A DNA stretch of 64,000 nucleotides from Struthio camelus (lineage: Eukaryota > Chordata > Aves > Struthioniformes > Struthionidae): NCBI RefSeq assembly GCF_040807025.1, contig NC_090943.1, forward strand, positions 26,131,213 to 26,195,212, read 5' to 3'. Each line of letters starts with the position of its first letter. Positions within the stretch are counted from its first letter, which is position 1. Positions 26,801 through 37,394 of this stretch are shown here, piece by piece. Position numbers and translations under genes: made by a program. The notes under the pieces are model-generated. The model was given only the letters and a program-made list of their open reading frames with translations. It did no database searches and was not told where the DNA came from.

Positions 26801-27747
26801 ATAAACTTCATCATTGCCTTGTGCCCAAATCTTGGTTCTGGGCAAAACAGCTCCTGTAGCCCAGCTATTCCCATGAACCAGTAGGCAGCAGCTGATGGAG
26901 AAATGTAAGGAGTCATTTATACTAACTTCAAACAAGTGAATGTAGGCCATTGCGAGGAAGAAGCAAACTATACCTCTTGGAGCAATAAAAATCTGGAGTG
27001 ATAAGCCCCCATCTCTTCCTGCAGAGTTGCATTGTTCCGTAGTCAGCACAATTTCTTGCAAAACAATCTACCCCCATGGTTAAAAAACAAGGAAGTTAAT
27101 TTGCAATTACAACTGTTGTTACTGTTGTTCCAGTAACTTGACTGGGGTTGTTGCTTGTTTACATGCGTCCTTATGGTTGACTTCCGTTACTTAGAATTTG
27201 GACAAACAGTATCTTTGTTTCAGCTTTGACAAAGGCCTATGGATGCTATCAGAGATCTATTGCAAATCAGGGTACAGTTCAGTCCTTAATTTTCAAAGCA
27301 TTTGAACTGAAGACCACGTATTGCTAATTTAAAGTAATGTATAGGTAAGAGACTTTAACGTGAAGTCTAGTAGAAGTATTAAAATAGTGCATTAGAGTTG
27401 TCTGATTAAGGATCAAGTGTTACTATCTCTTTTTTCCTTCCCTGTTTTGCCTTTTCTCAAAGTCCACACTTGGATATGTTGCTCTGCTCATAAGTACTTT
27501 CCATGTACTGATTTACGGGTGGAAAAGAGCCTTTGAAGAAGAATACTACAGATTTTATACACCACCAAGTTTTGTTCTTGCCCTTGTTCTGCCTTCCATT
27601 GTAATTCTAGGTAAGATCATTTTACTTCTGCCATGTATAAGCAGGAAACTGAGAAGAATTAGAAGAGGATGGGAGAAGAGCCATATTATGAACGAAGCAA
27701 GTGGGTCTGTTTCACATCTCTCCCCGGAAAGGATAACTGTGATGTGA
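16172..27747 (+). CDS. STEAP2: STEAP2 metalloreductase, full coding span (four coding exons)
   Basis: STEAP2 reduces Fe3+ and Cu2+ at endosomal and plasma membranes, moving electrons from NADPH through FAD and one heme. Splicing 16172-16663, 18128-18655, 20295-20459 and 27463-27747 gives 489 residues; the human protein has 490. An N-terminal F420H2:NADP-like oxidoreductase domain (about 31-205) starts with the dinucleotide motif GSGDFA at 37-42. Six membrane helices follow at roughly 214-232, 258-282, 305-323, 357-380, 398-415 and 430-452. The two heme-ligand histidines fall at 316 (ATVHVAYS) and 409 (STFHVLIY). The start [11 protein letters not shown] and the end SPERITVM are characteristic of STEAP2 and separate it from STEAP1, 3 and 4. 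All four exon junctions are phase 0 with GT-AG borders. CFAP69 follows about 9.5 kb downstream on the same strand, as in other vertebrates. No defect is seen. Confidence 0.97.
16664..18127 (+). other. STEAP2: STEAP2 intron between coding exons 1 and 2
   Basis: 1464 nt, GT-AG, AT-rich, with no recognised repeat or embedded gene. A 111-codon minus-strand and a 134-codon plus-strand open frame overlap here without any family resemblance. Confidence 0.8.
18128..18655 (+). CDS. STEAP2: STEAP2 coding exon 2 (residues 165-340)
   Basis: 528 nt, phase 0 at both ends (acceptor acag before 18128, donor cag/gtaagc). It encodes the end of the oxidoreductase domain ([15 protein letters not shown]), the linker, membrane helices 1-3 and the first heme-ligand histidine in [10 protein letters not shown] (residue 316). 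The charged [16 protein letters not shown] loop is nearly identical to the mammalian protein. Confidence 0.97.
18656..20294 (+). other. STEAP2: STEAP2 intron between coding exons 2 and 3
   Basis: 1639 nt, GT-AG. AT-rich, with no repeat family or gene recognised. Confidence 0.75.
20295..20459 (+). CDS. STEAP2: STEAP2 coding exon 3 (residues 341-395)
   Basis: 165 nt, phase 0. It encodes [20 protein letters not shown] and membrane helix 4 ([17 protein letters not shown]), ending REFSFIQ. The donor cag/gtgtgt is weaker than the gene's other donors. Confidence 0.96.
23791..23832. repeat. (CT)n microsatellite
   Basis: About 20 CT units with one ttt interruption, followed by a short (AT)n run. Intronic in STEAP2. 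Confidence 0.95.
24432..24455. repeat. Poly(A) tract, 24 nt
   Basis: An uninterrupted run of A on the + strand in a STEAP2 intron. No target-site duplication or processed gene is seen upstream, so it is listed as a simple repeat only. Confidence 0.9.
27463..27747 (+). CDS. STEAP2: STEAP2 last coding exon (residues 396-489 and stop)
   Basis: It starts after tcaaag with [20 protein letters not shown], which carries the second heme-ligand histidine (409). The [12 protein letters not shown] loop and helix 6 follow, then a basic cytoplasmic tail ([14 protein letters not shown]) ending SPERITVM and TGA at 27745-27747. Part of the tail (about [13 protein letters not shown]) differs from the human one. 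A consensus donor, ctag/gtaaga at 27611, lies inside the exon in the ILGK codons and could give a different C terminus. Confidence 0.96.
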   Translation, partial: STLGYVALLISTFHVLIYGWKRAFEEEYYRFYTPPSFVLALVLPSIVILGKIILLLPCISRKLRRIRRGWEKSHIMNEASGSVSHLSPERITVM

Positions 27748-29530
27748 TGATTGACTAGTATTTGTTAGCACTGTTGTAGATGGTTAGGTGTGTGTGTGCG
27801 TGTTTGTTTTGGTCTTAAAGTTGTATTTTCAGGAATTTATCTAATGTATGAGTAAAGTCACTGTGGACTTGCTTGGCATATAGTACAAGCTCTCAATCAA
27901 ACTATGAGGAATTTATAACTGAAAAACTACTAATTCAGATAACTACAAAAATATTTTTATTTTAAATTATAGAGGGCAGATGATAACAAAGTCAGAATTT
28001 TTTAATGCTCTTTTGCACAGTTTTATCACAAAAATATTTTATTATAACCATGCTTTCCAGATATTTCTTTGACTCAGAGCACGTGTGCCAGAGTGCTGTT
28101 TATTAATACCACACTTCCTGGGCAGTGTTTCTTTTATTAAAACCATACTTTTTGGTTAGTGACTTGAGAATATGGACTGAAAGAGTTAATAATTCAGGAA
28201 ATAATCAGGTTTTGAAACAACAAAATAATCTGTAATGATGTATTGCACATGTACAGTATATTTATGTTTGTGTGGTTTTACACCATTCTGTGATTTGAGG
28301 AGGTAAGAAAATTTCAATTATGGCCTAATTATGCACCTTGTAACCAAAATGTATTATGCTAATAGGGACTCTTTTTTCAAAGTATCACATAGATTTTTAG
28401 ACCTTTGATGTCTCTTTATTTGCATATGAGTCACAAAGGAAAATTCAAAACAGTGTTATACAAGTGTAGAAGGACTTTTAGGTACAAGCAACTAACTTTT
28501 GCTTTTAGAACAATTTGGAAATGCCAGGATATATTATAAAAGAAAAACATACTGATAAGTCTGCAACAATAAAAATCCATTCTCACGGTGAAATTTCCAG
28601 TATCTTGATACAACGGGAAAGCATCACGATACTCATATTCCTTATGTTTCTACACTGGAGTTTCAGTTATTGTATATGAATTTCCCAGAGTCTGTCTTAA
28701 AATCTTAGTATCTTTTTGTGCAAATACAATCTTCTATTTTTATATAAAAGTCTTAACCTGTACAACAAGTATCTGTGGGATATGCCTGAATTTTTGAGAA
28801 ACAATATTCTTATACCTCAGAGCTTTACATAGATGACTCCCGAAAATGAAAATTTACTTCTAAAACTTGGCATTCCCCTTTCCTGTGGGGTTCGAAAGAA
28901 CATTCAAAATTACTTATTACTACTAATTTATCAGGTTGTATTTATCTCTAAACAAAATAGCCAAACTCAACTCATATACTTTCAGGCTACTCCTGCTAAA
29001 TCAGTGAAACCTTCCTTCCAGTGAAGGAGAATGTACATTTGGTCCTGATTTTCTTTACTTGTATGCAATTATGTTTTTCTTGCCTATTTTTGCACTGTTT
29101 AGGATCTCTAACTTAATTTAGCTGAAGCTCCACTTATTGTTTATTTGTTTGCAAGAATTTGTCATCACATGATACATGTCAGAAATATAGACCGCTTAAG
29201 CATGAGTTTACCCTTGAACATCACTAGTCCTGTAAATCTCATTACAACTGTTTACAATGAAACCAGTAGCTCTACTGAACAAGAATAGAATCAAACTCTG
29301 CCCTCAGTTACACCAGCCTAAAGGTAAAGAATTCATGTTAGTTATTCTTAATTTCATTTCAAACTCACAATACCTGCTACAATTTTATTTTCATTGTAGT
29401 ATACATATTCCCCAAACTTATACATCAGGCCTGTTTATATTTAGAGTCTATTGCAGTCAAGAGACATTTGGACTTTTTTTTTGTCAAGCACATGCAAATC
29501 CAAAGATGAAATTTTCTAAGTCACACATAA

Positions 29531-29616
29531 TAAAATATTTGCATAAATACATAATAAAAAACATGGTAAAATATTTGCATAAATACATAATAAAAAACAT
29601 GGTAAAATATTTGCAT
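29531..29616. repeat. 36-nt tandem repeat, 2.4 copies
   Basis: Two identical 36-nt units (29531-29566 and 29567-29602), each beginning taaaatatttgcataaatac, followed by a 14-nt partial third. The unit length is a multiple of three, so an open frame at 29257-29640 shows a 12-residue repeat; nothing supports coding. Confidence 0.95.
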
Positions 29617-32600
29617 GCGAAATTAAAACATTGGTTTTAAATGTCTTTAAACATACTTTGTATGTGAATGAGAGGTCAGTAAATTCATTTTTAATTGAAA
29701 ATGGAGGTTTGTGAAAATATTTTGTGGAAAAAATATCAACTGTATTTTGTCTGTAAACAAATAATTTTTTTTAATTGTTTAGTTTTTTTAATATTCACAA
29801 ATTTTCCATTTCACATAGTGAGTAAACTTTGTTATCCCCTTTTTAGCTGCAAGGAGGAAAAAAAAAAAAGAGATTTGAAAGAGAAAATTGATTTTCTTTC
29901 ACCATTTTCTGAAAATAAAACCATAATAACAGCTACAAGTGGTCAGACTAGGGTCCATTGCGACTTGCCTCCAGTAGTTGTCTAGCGGCAGATGCTTCCA
30001 AAAAGACAGCGTGTATACAGTGAATCTTCCCCTGACATAACCTCTCAGACTCTCAAAAATCAATGATTTAGAACTTCATTGAGACTTTTTAGAACTTTAG
30101 AACTTTTTAGAAATTTGAAACTGTGGACACTTCAAAAATTTCCATTATAAATGTAATAGAAGATACAGAGCTTTCCACTTTTCTTTTTGTATTTTACTTT
30201 TTCATTTTCCTTTTCCAGTTTCAATGGGGAGAAGATGGGAAAAGACAGAAAGGAAAAAAAATAAAAGGTTTACTAAACTTATCAAATGAATAAAAAATTA
30301 GTTGCATTCTTTCTTTTCTTCACAAGCGGATCAGTTAATTTCAAGCTGCTCATCTGATTGCCCTGTTTCCAATATACAGCCATTTCAGTGATGCATATGG
30401 TGCTACGTGCGCACAATACTGCGCACAATCAAGCATACTAGACAGTAAGCAAAAGAAGCTCTCGTTGCTGGAGATAGACAGGAGCCTAAACTAGTAAGAA
30501 CGAGACTTTCACTTAAAAATGGAGAACAAGTGATAATCACAACTTTTAAATTGTTCTGTCTATGTGTAAATACATTCCAGTGCAGAAAGCAGTGTATTTC
30601 TTGAAAGGTTTGCAGGATTACTTCTGACTGAATTTTCTAGCCTGTGTTTCCTATTTCGTTATTTCAGGAGACCACATAAAGCGCAGGCATGTGTGCTCCA
30701 ATCCTTTAAATAAAATTAATAGAAAAGATCTTTATTAACATAAGTAGTTCAACTAGTACAACTATTCTCTTGCTTATAATTACTCATGTACATTGGCATT
30801 TGCAGAAATATTTGCTCATGGGCGGACTGAGAGGGATTTAATCTTCACAAACCCTTGCATTGTTTGCATAGATTTCTCAGTTCTTTCATATTAATTTCAT
30901 GCTAGAGAAAACAGCATATATGATTTATATTAGCACATACAGAGACTTGGAGAGTTATCATGGGTAAATGCCAAGCCACGTTCTGCCCCACTCCTATGCA
31001 TGGATTAAAATCACTAGAATGGGAGGGTATAACTGAGAGCAGAGCTTCTTAATTCTGCATAAATTTAGAGGAGAAAGCATTGCTGGTCGATAACCTGATT
31101 ACATTTAAAAATTAAATACACTGCTATTATTTGATAGTAATTCTGCACCTCTAGAATAGATAATTAACATTCATCTTCCCTACAATTATCTAATTCTTGT
31201 TTGATGCAATAGTGATAATGTTGCAGAACTAAGATACTGTAGTAATTGAATATTACTGTCAAAGTCCATATATTTTTACTATATCATGCAGCCACTTGGT
31301 ATATAGAGAAATGAATTTGCCCTCTTTCCTATGCAAAAAAAAAAAAAATCTATTTCACCATTAAATCCTTCAAAAACGTTTAAAATGTTAAATTTTGAAC
31401 TGCAAGAGGTTTCTGGAAAAAATAGTGATGTATTGTTCCTTTTCTCAAACTGTGTGTACAGGAAACTAAAAATGTGTTTTGATTTTTATAAGTTACATGA
31501 TAGGGTGAAATATTAAAGTATAAATATTAAACTATAAATAGATAATATTTTTAGATCAAATATACATATAGACATTTTGAGAAATATCTGTGCTACAAAA
31601 TGATATATGGTTCTTAGGCCATATATTTATTTCTACCCAAAACAACAAATTAACTTGCGATTTAATCTTTTGTAGTTTTCTTTATTTTAAAGACCGATTC
31701 TGTCTAAGAAGAAGACACTGTAAGTCTGAAAGTAAAATGACACTCATGCTTTTACTACACGTTGTCTGTCATATCATGCAAATGCTTAGTCACATACGGA
31801 ATCTTTATCCACATGATTAAACAAATACAATGATTTGTATAGAAGGACTTGCATAAGAGCTTCTCTTTGGAGTCAAGATTTGAGGAAAAAGACCTGGGCT
31901 AAAAGTTCAGTGTGATTGCCTAAAGATAAGCAACAAAATTCGGTGGGACTTCTTAGTTACCTAGGAGAATAAATACATACTTAGAGGAATAGCCTGCTAT
32001 GAAAATGTTTGTGTAGTGTTATATAAATTGTTTGTTGACTGTAGGGATGCCCTGCCTAATGTGAAAATAATCTTCACTTCTCTTCATTAGTGTTCCATAA
32101 AAACAAAATAGTGCTTAATATATAATGCAGAACTTCACACATCATATTACAAAATGGAAACCTCTATGCATTAAACCATTGTAATGATGTTTAGCAAAAT
32201 GTTGTTTGTGTTCTATGGATATTAAGGTATTTTTTCTAAACATTGTTTAAAATATAGTTCTGTTATGGATTCCATATTTGTCCTTAATTTTATCCTACAG
32301 TTCTATTAACCGTGGCAACTATGTACAAGCTAATTAACTCCTATGTTCTTGAATTATTAGAGGTTAATTATTTGAGATTCTTCTTTCTTTTTTGTTACCT
32401 ATCTATCTTGCAGTAATGTTTACTGTAACTTGATGCCATGTTTAACTTTTTGTTACAACATTGTACATTATATGATGTACCAACATGAGAAAATATATAT
32501 ATGTATTTGTTTTAATTAGCTATAAAATATTATGTATATGTCCATATGCAATTACCTATACATGCTGCCCAACTAGTATTAAGGGAAATTATTAATTAAT

Positions 32601-33181
32601 ATAAGGCAACAACTTCCCAAGTGGCTGTAAATTTCACAGGTATGAATATAGTTAGGAAACAGCATTCCTCTGAATGTGATAAATTCAAAGCTAGATATAT
32701 CAGGTGCATAAAGATTAGATAGATTGACTTTTTCAGTATAATATTTTCAACAGTGCAGATGAATATATGCAGTGGTAGTAGATGCATATGCATAGTTCCT
32801 TTCAGACAGTGCATCTCCTAATACAGAAGTTTTAATTCACTGGATGTTCATCCTGCGATATTTTCTATAAATGTAATGAATAACATTGCGATATTAATAT
32901 TGTATCATTATATGATACTGCTTGAATTACCTAGATTGCAGCCTTTAGTGAGCTGGCTTGAACAGCGATCTCTCCCGTTACACACTGTTTCTCATGCCAT
33001 GCTGGCAGTGTCTTGCAGTGAACATATGTCCCCCGTGTGCAATGTTTTCCGGGTACTCTCTTTGTAGTTGTGCATTCAGACTTTGTCAATTTGTTTGTGT
33101 TGTCTCTCCAAATAGGGCTATTATCAATTACGAGTAATGCTTTTACCTATTTTTCCATAGACTGCGATTTACACAAAAATC

Positions 33182-33231
33182 AATAAAAAGTCATCAGATA
33201 TTGGGGTTTTTTCCTTCTCATGCATAATAAA
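33182..33231 (+). terminator. STEAP2: Candidate STEAP2 distal polyadenylation signals
   Basis: AATAAA at 33182-33187 is followed 20-30 nt later by ttggggttttttccttctc, and a second AATAAA lies at 33226-33231. This would end transcription about 3.6 kb before the CFAP69 island. Many other AATAAA copies exist upstream, so this is a guess. Confidence 0.3.
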
Positions 33232-33250
33232 TTTTAATTTGCTTTTCTTC

Positions 33251-36200
33251 ATAATACATCTGTGCTCTGATTCACATTTTCTCTGAGAGCTAGAACTTGG
33301 ATGTGAGTTCATAAAAATACTTCTGAAGAGCAGGTTTGTTTCTTTTGCAACGGCTGGATAACTGATACTTCACAGAAATACACTGGAGAACCGTATCGCT
33401 TATCCTAATGTAAGGTGCTCTCCATGTTTTCAGAACACAAAGTGAACACTATGATATTATCAACATATATTCAGCCCAGTTTTTAGGTTCAGTGGACAAA
33501 CATCTGTGGCAAAAGTGAGGCTGCTTGGTACAAGTATGTTTGCCAGGTGGAGACATTCTTCCTATTTGCTCATGCTTGTGCGAAAGCATTACTGCTTAAA
33601 TGAGAAGAACAGATGAACTACTTTTGCAGTCCTTGACTTTGAAAGCATATAACCTTGTTTCAAAGAGGCTTATGCCAACATAAGAAGAAGGAGAGGATAC
33701 ACCCGAGGTGAAATCCTGCCAAACTAGAGGTCAGGAGCATAAACCCTTCTGAGTTCAGAGAAGTCAAGGTGCACAAGTCAGGGAGGCTGGTGGGATTCAC
33801 ATTTCTTTCACGTTAACTTACATAATCTTCCCAGATTCCCAAACAAAGCCAGTTCCTAGAAGCAGTGGAATTTAAATATGTTTTAAATGCAAAATAGATC
33901 TATTTGTGCCATACCTGTCAAAACAATGATTTTTTTGGTCCTTGATGTCTATCTTCCTAGCTTTTTAAAAACCTCCCCTTATTTCTGCATATCACTGCGA
34001 TTGTTTTCCTGAGTGTTGATACTATGCTAGCAGCTGAGGCCTCAGCTTAGACCTTTGTCCAACTGTACCTGGTGCTGTACAAAAACGTAAGTTCTGTCTA
34101 CTGTGATTTACTGTGCTTTCTTCTGACAAAAAAGATCAGGATCAAGGTCCCCATCAAATCTATACCACCCAACGATCTAAACACTCTATTCTGATAAAAC
34201 AGGCAGGTAAATACAGGTGTTGGAAGCTCTGTTGACTTTGCAGGTTTAAGCTCGAGTCTGCTGCCAACCGCTTTACGACTCTTCTCTTTTTTTTCTGTGT
34301 GTTTAGAACTTGCCTAGATTCTGTGGATAACACAGGAGGCGTGGCAGTACAGGCCTGCAGGTTCTTGTGTGCCTCTTTCTGTTTCTTCTTTCTGTTGACC
34401 AAAACAAAATAAATGAAAAGGAAGACAAGGAGTCAACAGACTGATTCTTAGGAGGACTCCACTTTCCATATTTTAAAGAGCTTAATATCATATTTGAGGA
34501 ACAGTGCTGATGACTTTGGAAAAGCATATGGTTTCAAAGTAGCCGAGGAAAGGACATCACTTGGCTGAGGAGCCCGCATTGCAGCACATGAAAGATGTAC
34601 CCTATGCAGAATACAGTCCTTCAAAAGCTTACATCCTAAGTAGTTAAGACAGCAAGTAAAGAGTAGGAGAGGAAATAACTCAGTCAGCAAAGTCAGTAGG
34701 AGATGAACGGCATAGCTAGATATAGAACCTTGATCTTGTAATACACAGCTATGTGTCCTACACATCAGACTACACAGTCACATTGCTTTATGTAATTTAA
34801 CTTTAGCTCAAGGATAACATTTGCTGAAACGTCTTTTCACTCTAAGAGTTTGTGCTTGGTCACAACAGTAATCCTCTCTACATCAAGTCTACCTTTTAAA
34901 AATATTTCTTATCATTTGTAAGGCTTAGTTAATATTTGTGAATTAATATGCTCAGAGATATGGTACTATAGCCTTGATGTCCATAGTGTTACTTATTATC
35001 AATGAAAGAGGTAGGTGTGATACAATACAATACAAGCCTGTTGTCTGAGGCAGAAAACTGTTCAGTAAATATTTTCACAGTTGACCACACGGTTTTAAGG
35101 ATGGACGTTTGCCAGTTTGCCGAGGGCAGCAGAATCCCTGGAGTCAAACCTACACAGTGTAGCTTTCATCCCAATTTTAAAAGCTGCATTTATAAAGAAG
35201 GTACTCAGTGAGCAGATGGACCTTTGCAATATGATCTTTGGAACACTCAACCAACAAATGGCATGTGACCTAAGCTTATAATTTACAGACTATGTTGCCC
35301 AATTTAGATATGCTGTCTATATATTTGTCAGTCAGACCATATACACTGAAGCCACAATACATGTAAATTTTAGCTTTATTTCATGGGCTCAGAAAAACTC
35401 TGGTTGAATACATAAAACATCAGTAAGTATATGGACACCAAGCAAAAAAAAAAAAAAAAAATCCAGTTTGTGAAAGAATCACGGAATCACAGCCCAGTGC
35501 TAACTGCTTGCAGTCCTGTAAGCATTATCATTACAATGCATCTCAAACAAATAACAAATAAGAAATCTTGTTCCATCCAGTGTAGGCCTGGATGCTAGAC
35601 TACAGCTGAGAATATGGTCACTCACATTCAAAGAAACGAATGTTCATGGAAGAGCTCATGAAGTGATTAGAGGAATGCAGACAGGACATCCACATGTACA
35701 TGGATGAGTGAAAAGTCAAATACCAGCCCCCAACTGGCAGCTGCGTAGTCTCAGTAGGTGAATGCACTAAAATATTCCAACAAGCTCATTTCCTTGTGTC
35801 ACCTCTGTTCCTACAAAAGCAACTCAGGAGGTTAAGGATGCCAAAGTGGTAGCTGCATTTTCCAAATTAGAGTCTATTCTATGCTAGGCTGTATTTTTGC
35901 CATCATTGTGGAGAGTTTCCGTTGTGTACAGGATGACCAGTTGTATATTGAGCACGGATGGGTACCTGCTGTACTGTGCATTTCCCTGTAATGGGGAGAG
36001 ACCTGGCTAGCATATGTGAACACTAAACATGATATGCATCTTACACATTTCTGAAGAAGGCAGGTATGAAATGGGAGGGGTATAGCATGTTAAGAGCAGG
36101 CTGAGAAGAGTAAGGGCAAGAACCGTTTAGGTGAAAGGTGGAGCCATAGGGGTTTCTTGCTCATTTCTATTATCAATCGGTTCTTTCTAGTCCCACTAAG

Positions 36201-36890
36201 GGGCAACCAAACTGAGCAGCCCAGAAGAGCACCTGAGCTATGACCATACCCAGGATACTGCTCCAGGTACAGGAACCGCACAAGAGCTGAACAAGGCCTT
36301 TTGCTCTATCCATTTCTGGACACACAGCTCTTCCTCCACCCACGTCAGCCCCAATCCAGCAAAGAAATCTGGTATTTGAGGACAATTTGGAGTTGATGGG
36401 TTCAGCCACATACCTATCTTGGAGCAGGCATTTCAGACCACCACACACCTGAAAGCATATGGGCACCTTCAAAGCGTACAGTACACGTACCCCCATGTAC
36501 ACAAAGAGTACGTGTACGCCCATAGGAGTGTCCATGTTCACAGCCGAGAGATGCCGTTGCAAACCTGGTCATGAAAGCTGTGAGCAAGGAGACAACATCC
36601 ACATCCCCTCTTCCACTTCTGGCTCGGCCTGTATTACTTCCAAGGCACTGGTTATCTGCGTTTGGTATTGGTCTACGCAGAACAAATTCTCCTTCCCCCC
36701 TTTTCCCTACGACCCGACTGCCCCAGGCGAGCAGGCCGTCTCAGCTACAAGGTGTCTAGCGAGGTGTCTCATCCTGCCATTTGTCCTGCGCAGAGTTCAG
36801 GACTCTCGCACTCTGCTTCTTCCAGTTCCCCAACAAGCGGGAAAAGCCCAATCTGCGCGTTACATCGCGACGCAGAAGTGGTTTTCTAGC
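33251..36890. other. Intergenic region between STEAP2 and CFAP69
   Basis: It contains two pieces resembling an old amniote SINE (about 34065-34110, ggtgctgtacaaaaacgtaa, and about 34620-34790, aaaagcttacatcctaagta through an agaaccttgatcttgtaata tail), separated by unrelated sequence. There is also an A-rich run near 35443-35461 and a short perfect inverted repeat at 36481-36517. No gene is supported. GC content rises from about 36.6 kb towards the CFAP69 island. Confidence 0.5.
34620..34790 (+). mobile_element. Possible ancient SINE remnant
   Basis: The order agcttacatcctaagtag, tagatatagaaccttgatct and gtcctacacatcagactaca resembles the tail half of old amniote SINE-like repeats. The match is weak and from memory. 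Confidence 0.3.
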
Positions 36891-37072
36891 GGAGGAAGCC
36901 GCTCACAACCGAGGGTACGGGTACGATACGGAGCTGCTCACAGCGTGGAGACGCGCAGCGAACGGGAGCGACGAGGAGGGGCCACGCCGCACCGCGACAC
37001 CCCGGCGGGCCGCTGACCGGCGCACGCGTCCCGCGGGTGCCCGCAGCCCGGCGGACCCTGCCGCAGCGGCCC

Positions 37073-37126
37073 CGGCCCCGGCCCCGGCCCCGGCCCCGGC
37101 TCCGGCCCCGGCCCCGGCCCCGCGCT
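37073..37126. repeat. (CCCCGG)n hexanucleotide repeat
   Basis: About eight ccccgg units with one ctccgg variant, in the promoter/5' UTR region of CFAP69. It is translatable as Pro/Ala or Arg/Pro runs in several frames, none supported as coding. Confidence 0.9.
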
Positions 37127-37202
37127 GCCCCGCGGCGGCCGCCGAGGCCGGGCCCCGCCGCGGGCGGGCGGCCGGGCGGCAGCTGGAGGCGCGGCCCGCG
37201 CC

Positions 37203-37216
37203 GCTCCCATGGCAAC
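37203..37216 (+). promoter_or_regulatory. RFX-type X-box over the CFAP69 initiator codon
   Basis: gctcccatggcaac fits the X-box consensus RYYNCC-AT-RGYAAC at every position. RFX factors activate motile-cilium genes through such sites near transcription starts, which fits CFAP69. The initiator ATG (37209-37211) is the centre of the site. A second half-site (agcaac) lies at 37238-37243. Confidence 0.6.
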
Positions 37217-37394
37217 GGCGGCGGCCGCAGCCGCGGTAGCAACGGCCGGGCCCATGTCGTGCCTAGCCGAGCCCCGCGCCGCCCGGGCGCCCTCTCGCTC
37301 CCCGGCGCGGTCCCCGGCCCCGGGTCCCCCTCGCTGCGGCGGGGAGCGGCGCAGCAACGCCTCGGACGCCGACGCCGAGGCCGGCCCGGCCCAG
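37209..37394 (+). CDS. CFAP69: CFAP69 exon 1 coding part (residues 1-62)
   Basis: GC-rich exon encoding MATAAAAAAVATAG..., ending DADAEAGPAQ at cag/gtgagg, phase 0. The human exon also ends in AQ at this junction. The second in-frame ATG at 37254 (MSCLAEP) would remove 15 residues of Ala-rich sequence. Confidence 0.85.

Larger units (their letters stand above)
20460..27462 (+). other. STEAP2: STEAP2 intron between coding exons 3 and 4
   Basis: A 7.0-kb intron holding a T-rich run near 20890-20908, a (CT)n microsatellite at 23791-23832 and poly(A) runs at 24432-24455 and about 25045-25061. No LINE or gene was recognised. A 115-codon open frame at 22413-22760 is unidentified (see findings). 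Confidence 0.7.
27748..33250 (+). other. STEAP2: Probable long STEAP2 3' UTR
   Basis: No coding exon or transposable element is recognised in this AT-rich stretch right after the stop codon, and STEAP2 transcripts are known to have long 3' UTRs. AATAAA hexamers occur at several points (for example 28568-28573). A pair near 33182 and 33226, one followed by a GT/T-rich stretch, is the best candidate for the distal end. The true end cannot be fixed from sequence; part of this may be intergenic. A 36-nt tandem repeat lies at 29531-29616. Confidence 0.4.

Noticed and set aside
29014-29027. ccttcCAGTgaagg hairpin in the STEAP2 3' UTR, considered as an iron-responsive element because STEAP2 handles iron
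   Set aside because: A true element needs a CAGUGN hexaloop over a five-pair helix with a bulged C below it. Here the stem closes inside the CAGTG and no bulged C is placed correctly.
35474-35495. agaatcacggaatcacag as the start of another antisense CR1
   Set aside because: Only the octamer-like tail matches; the following sequence does not continue as CR1.
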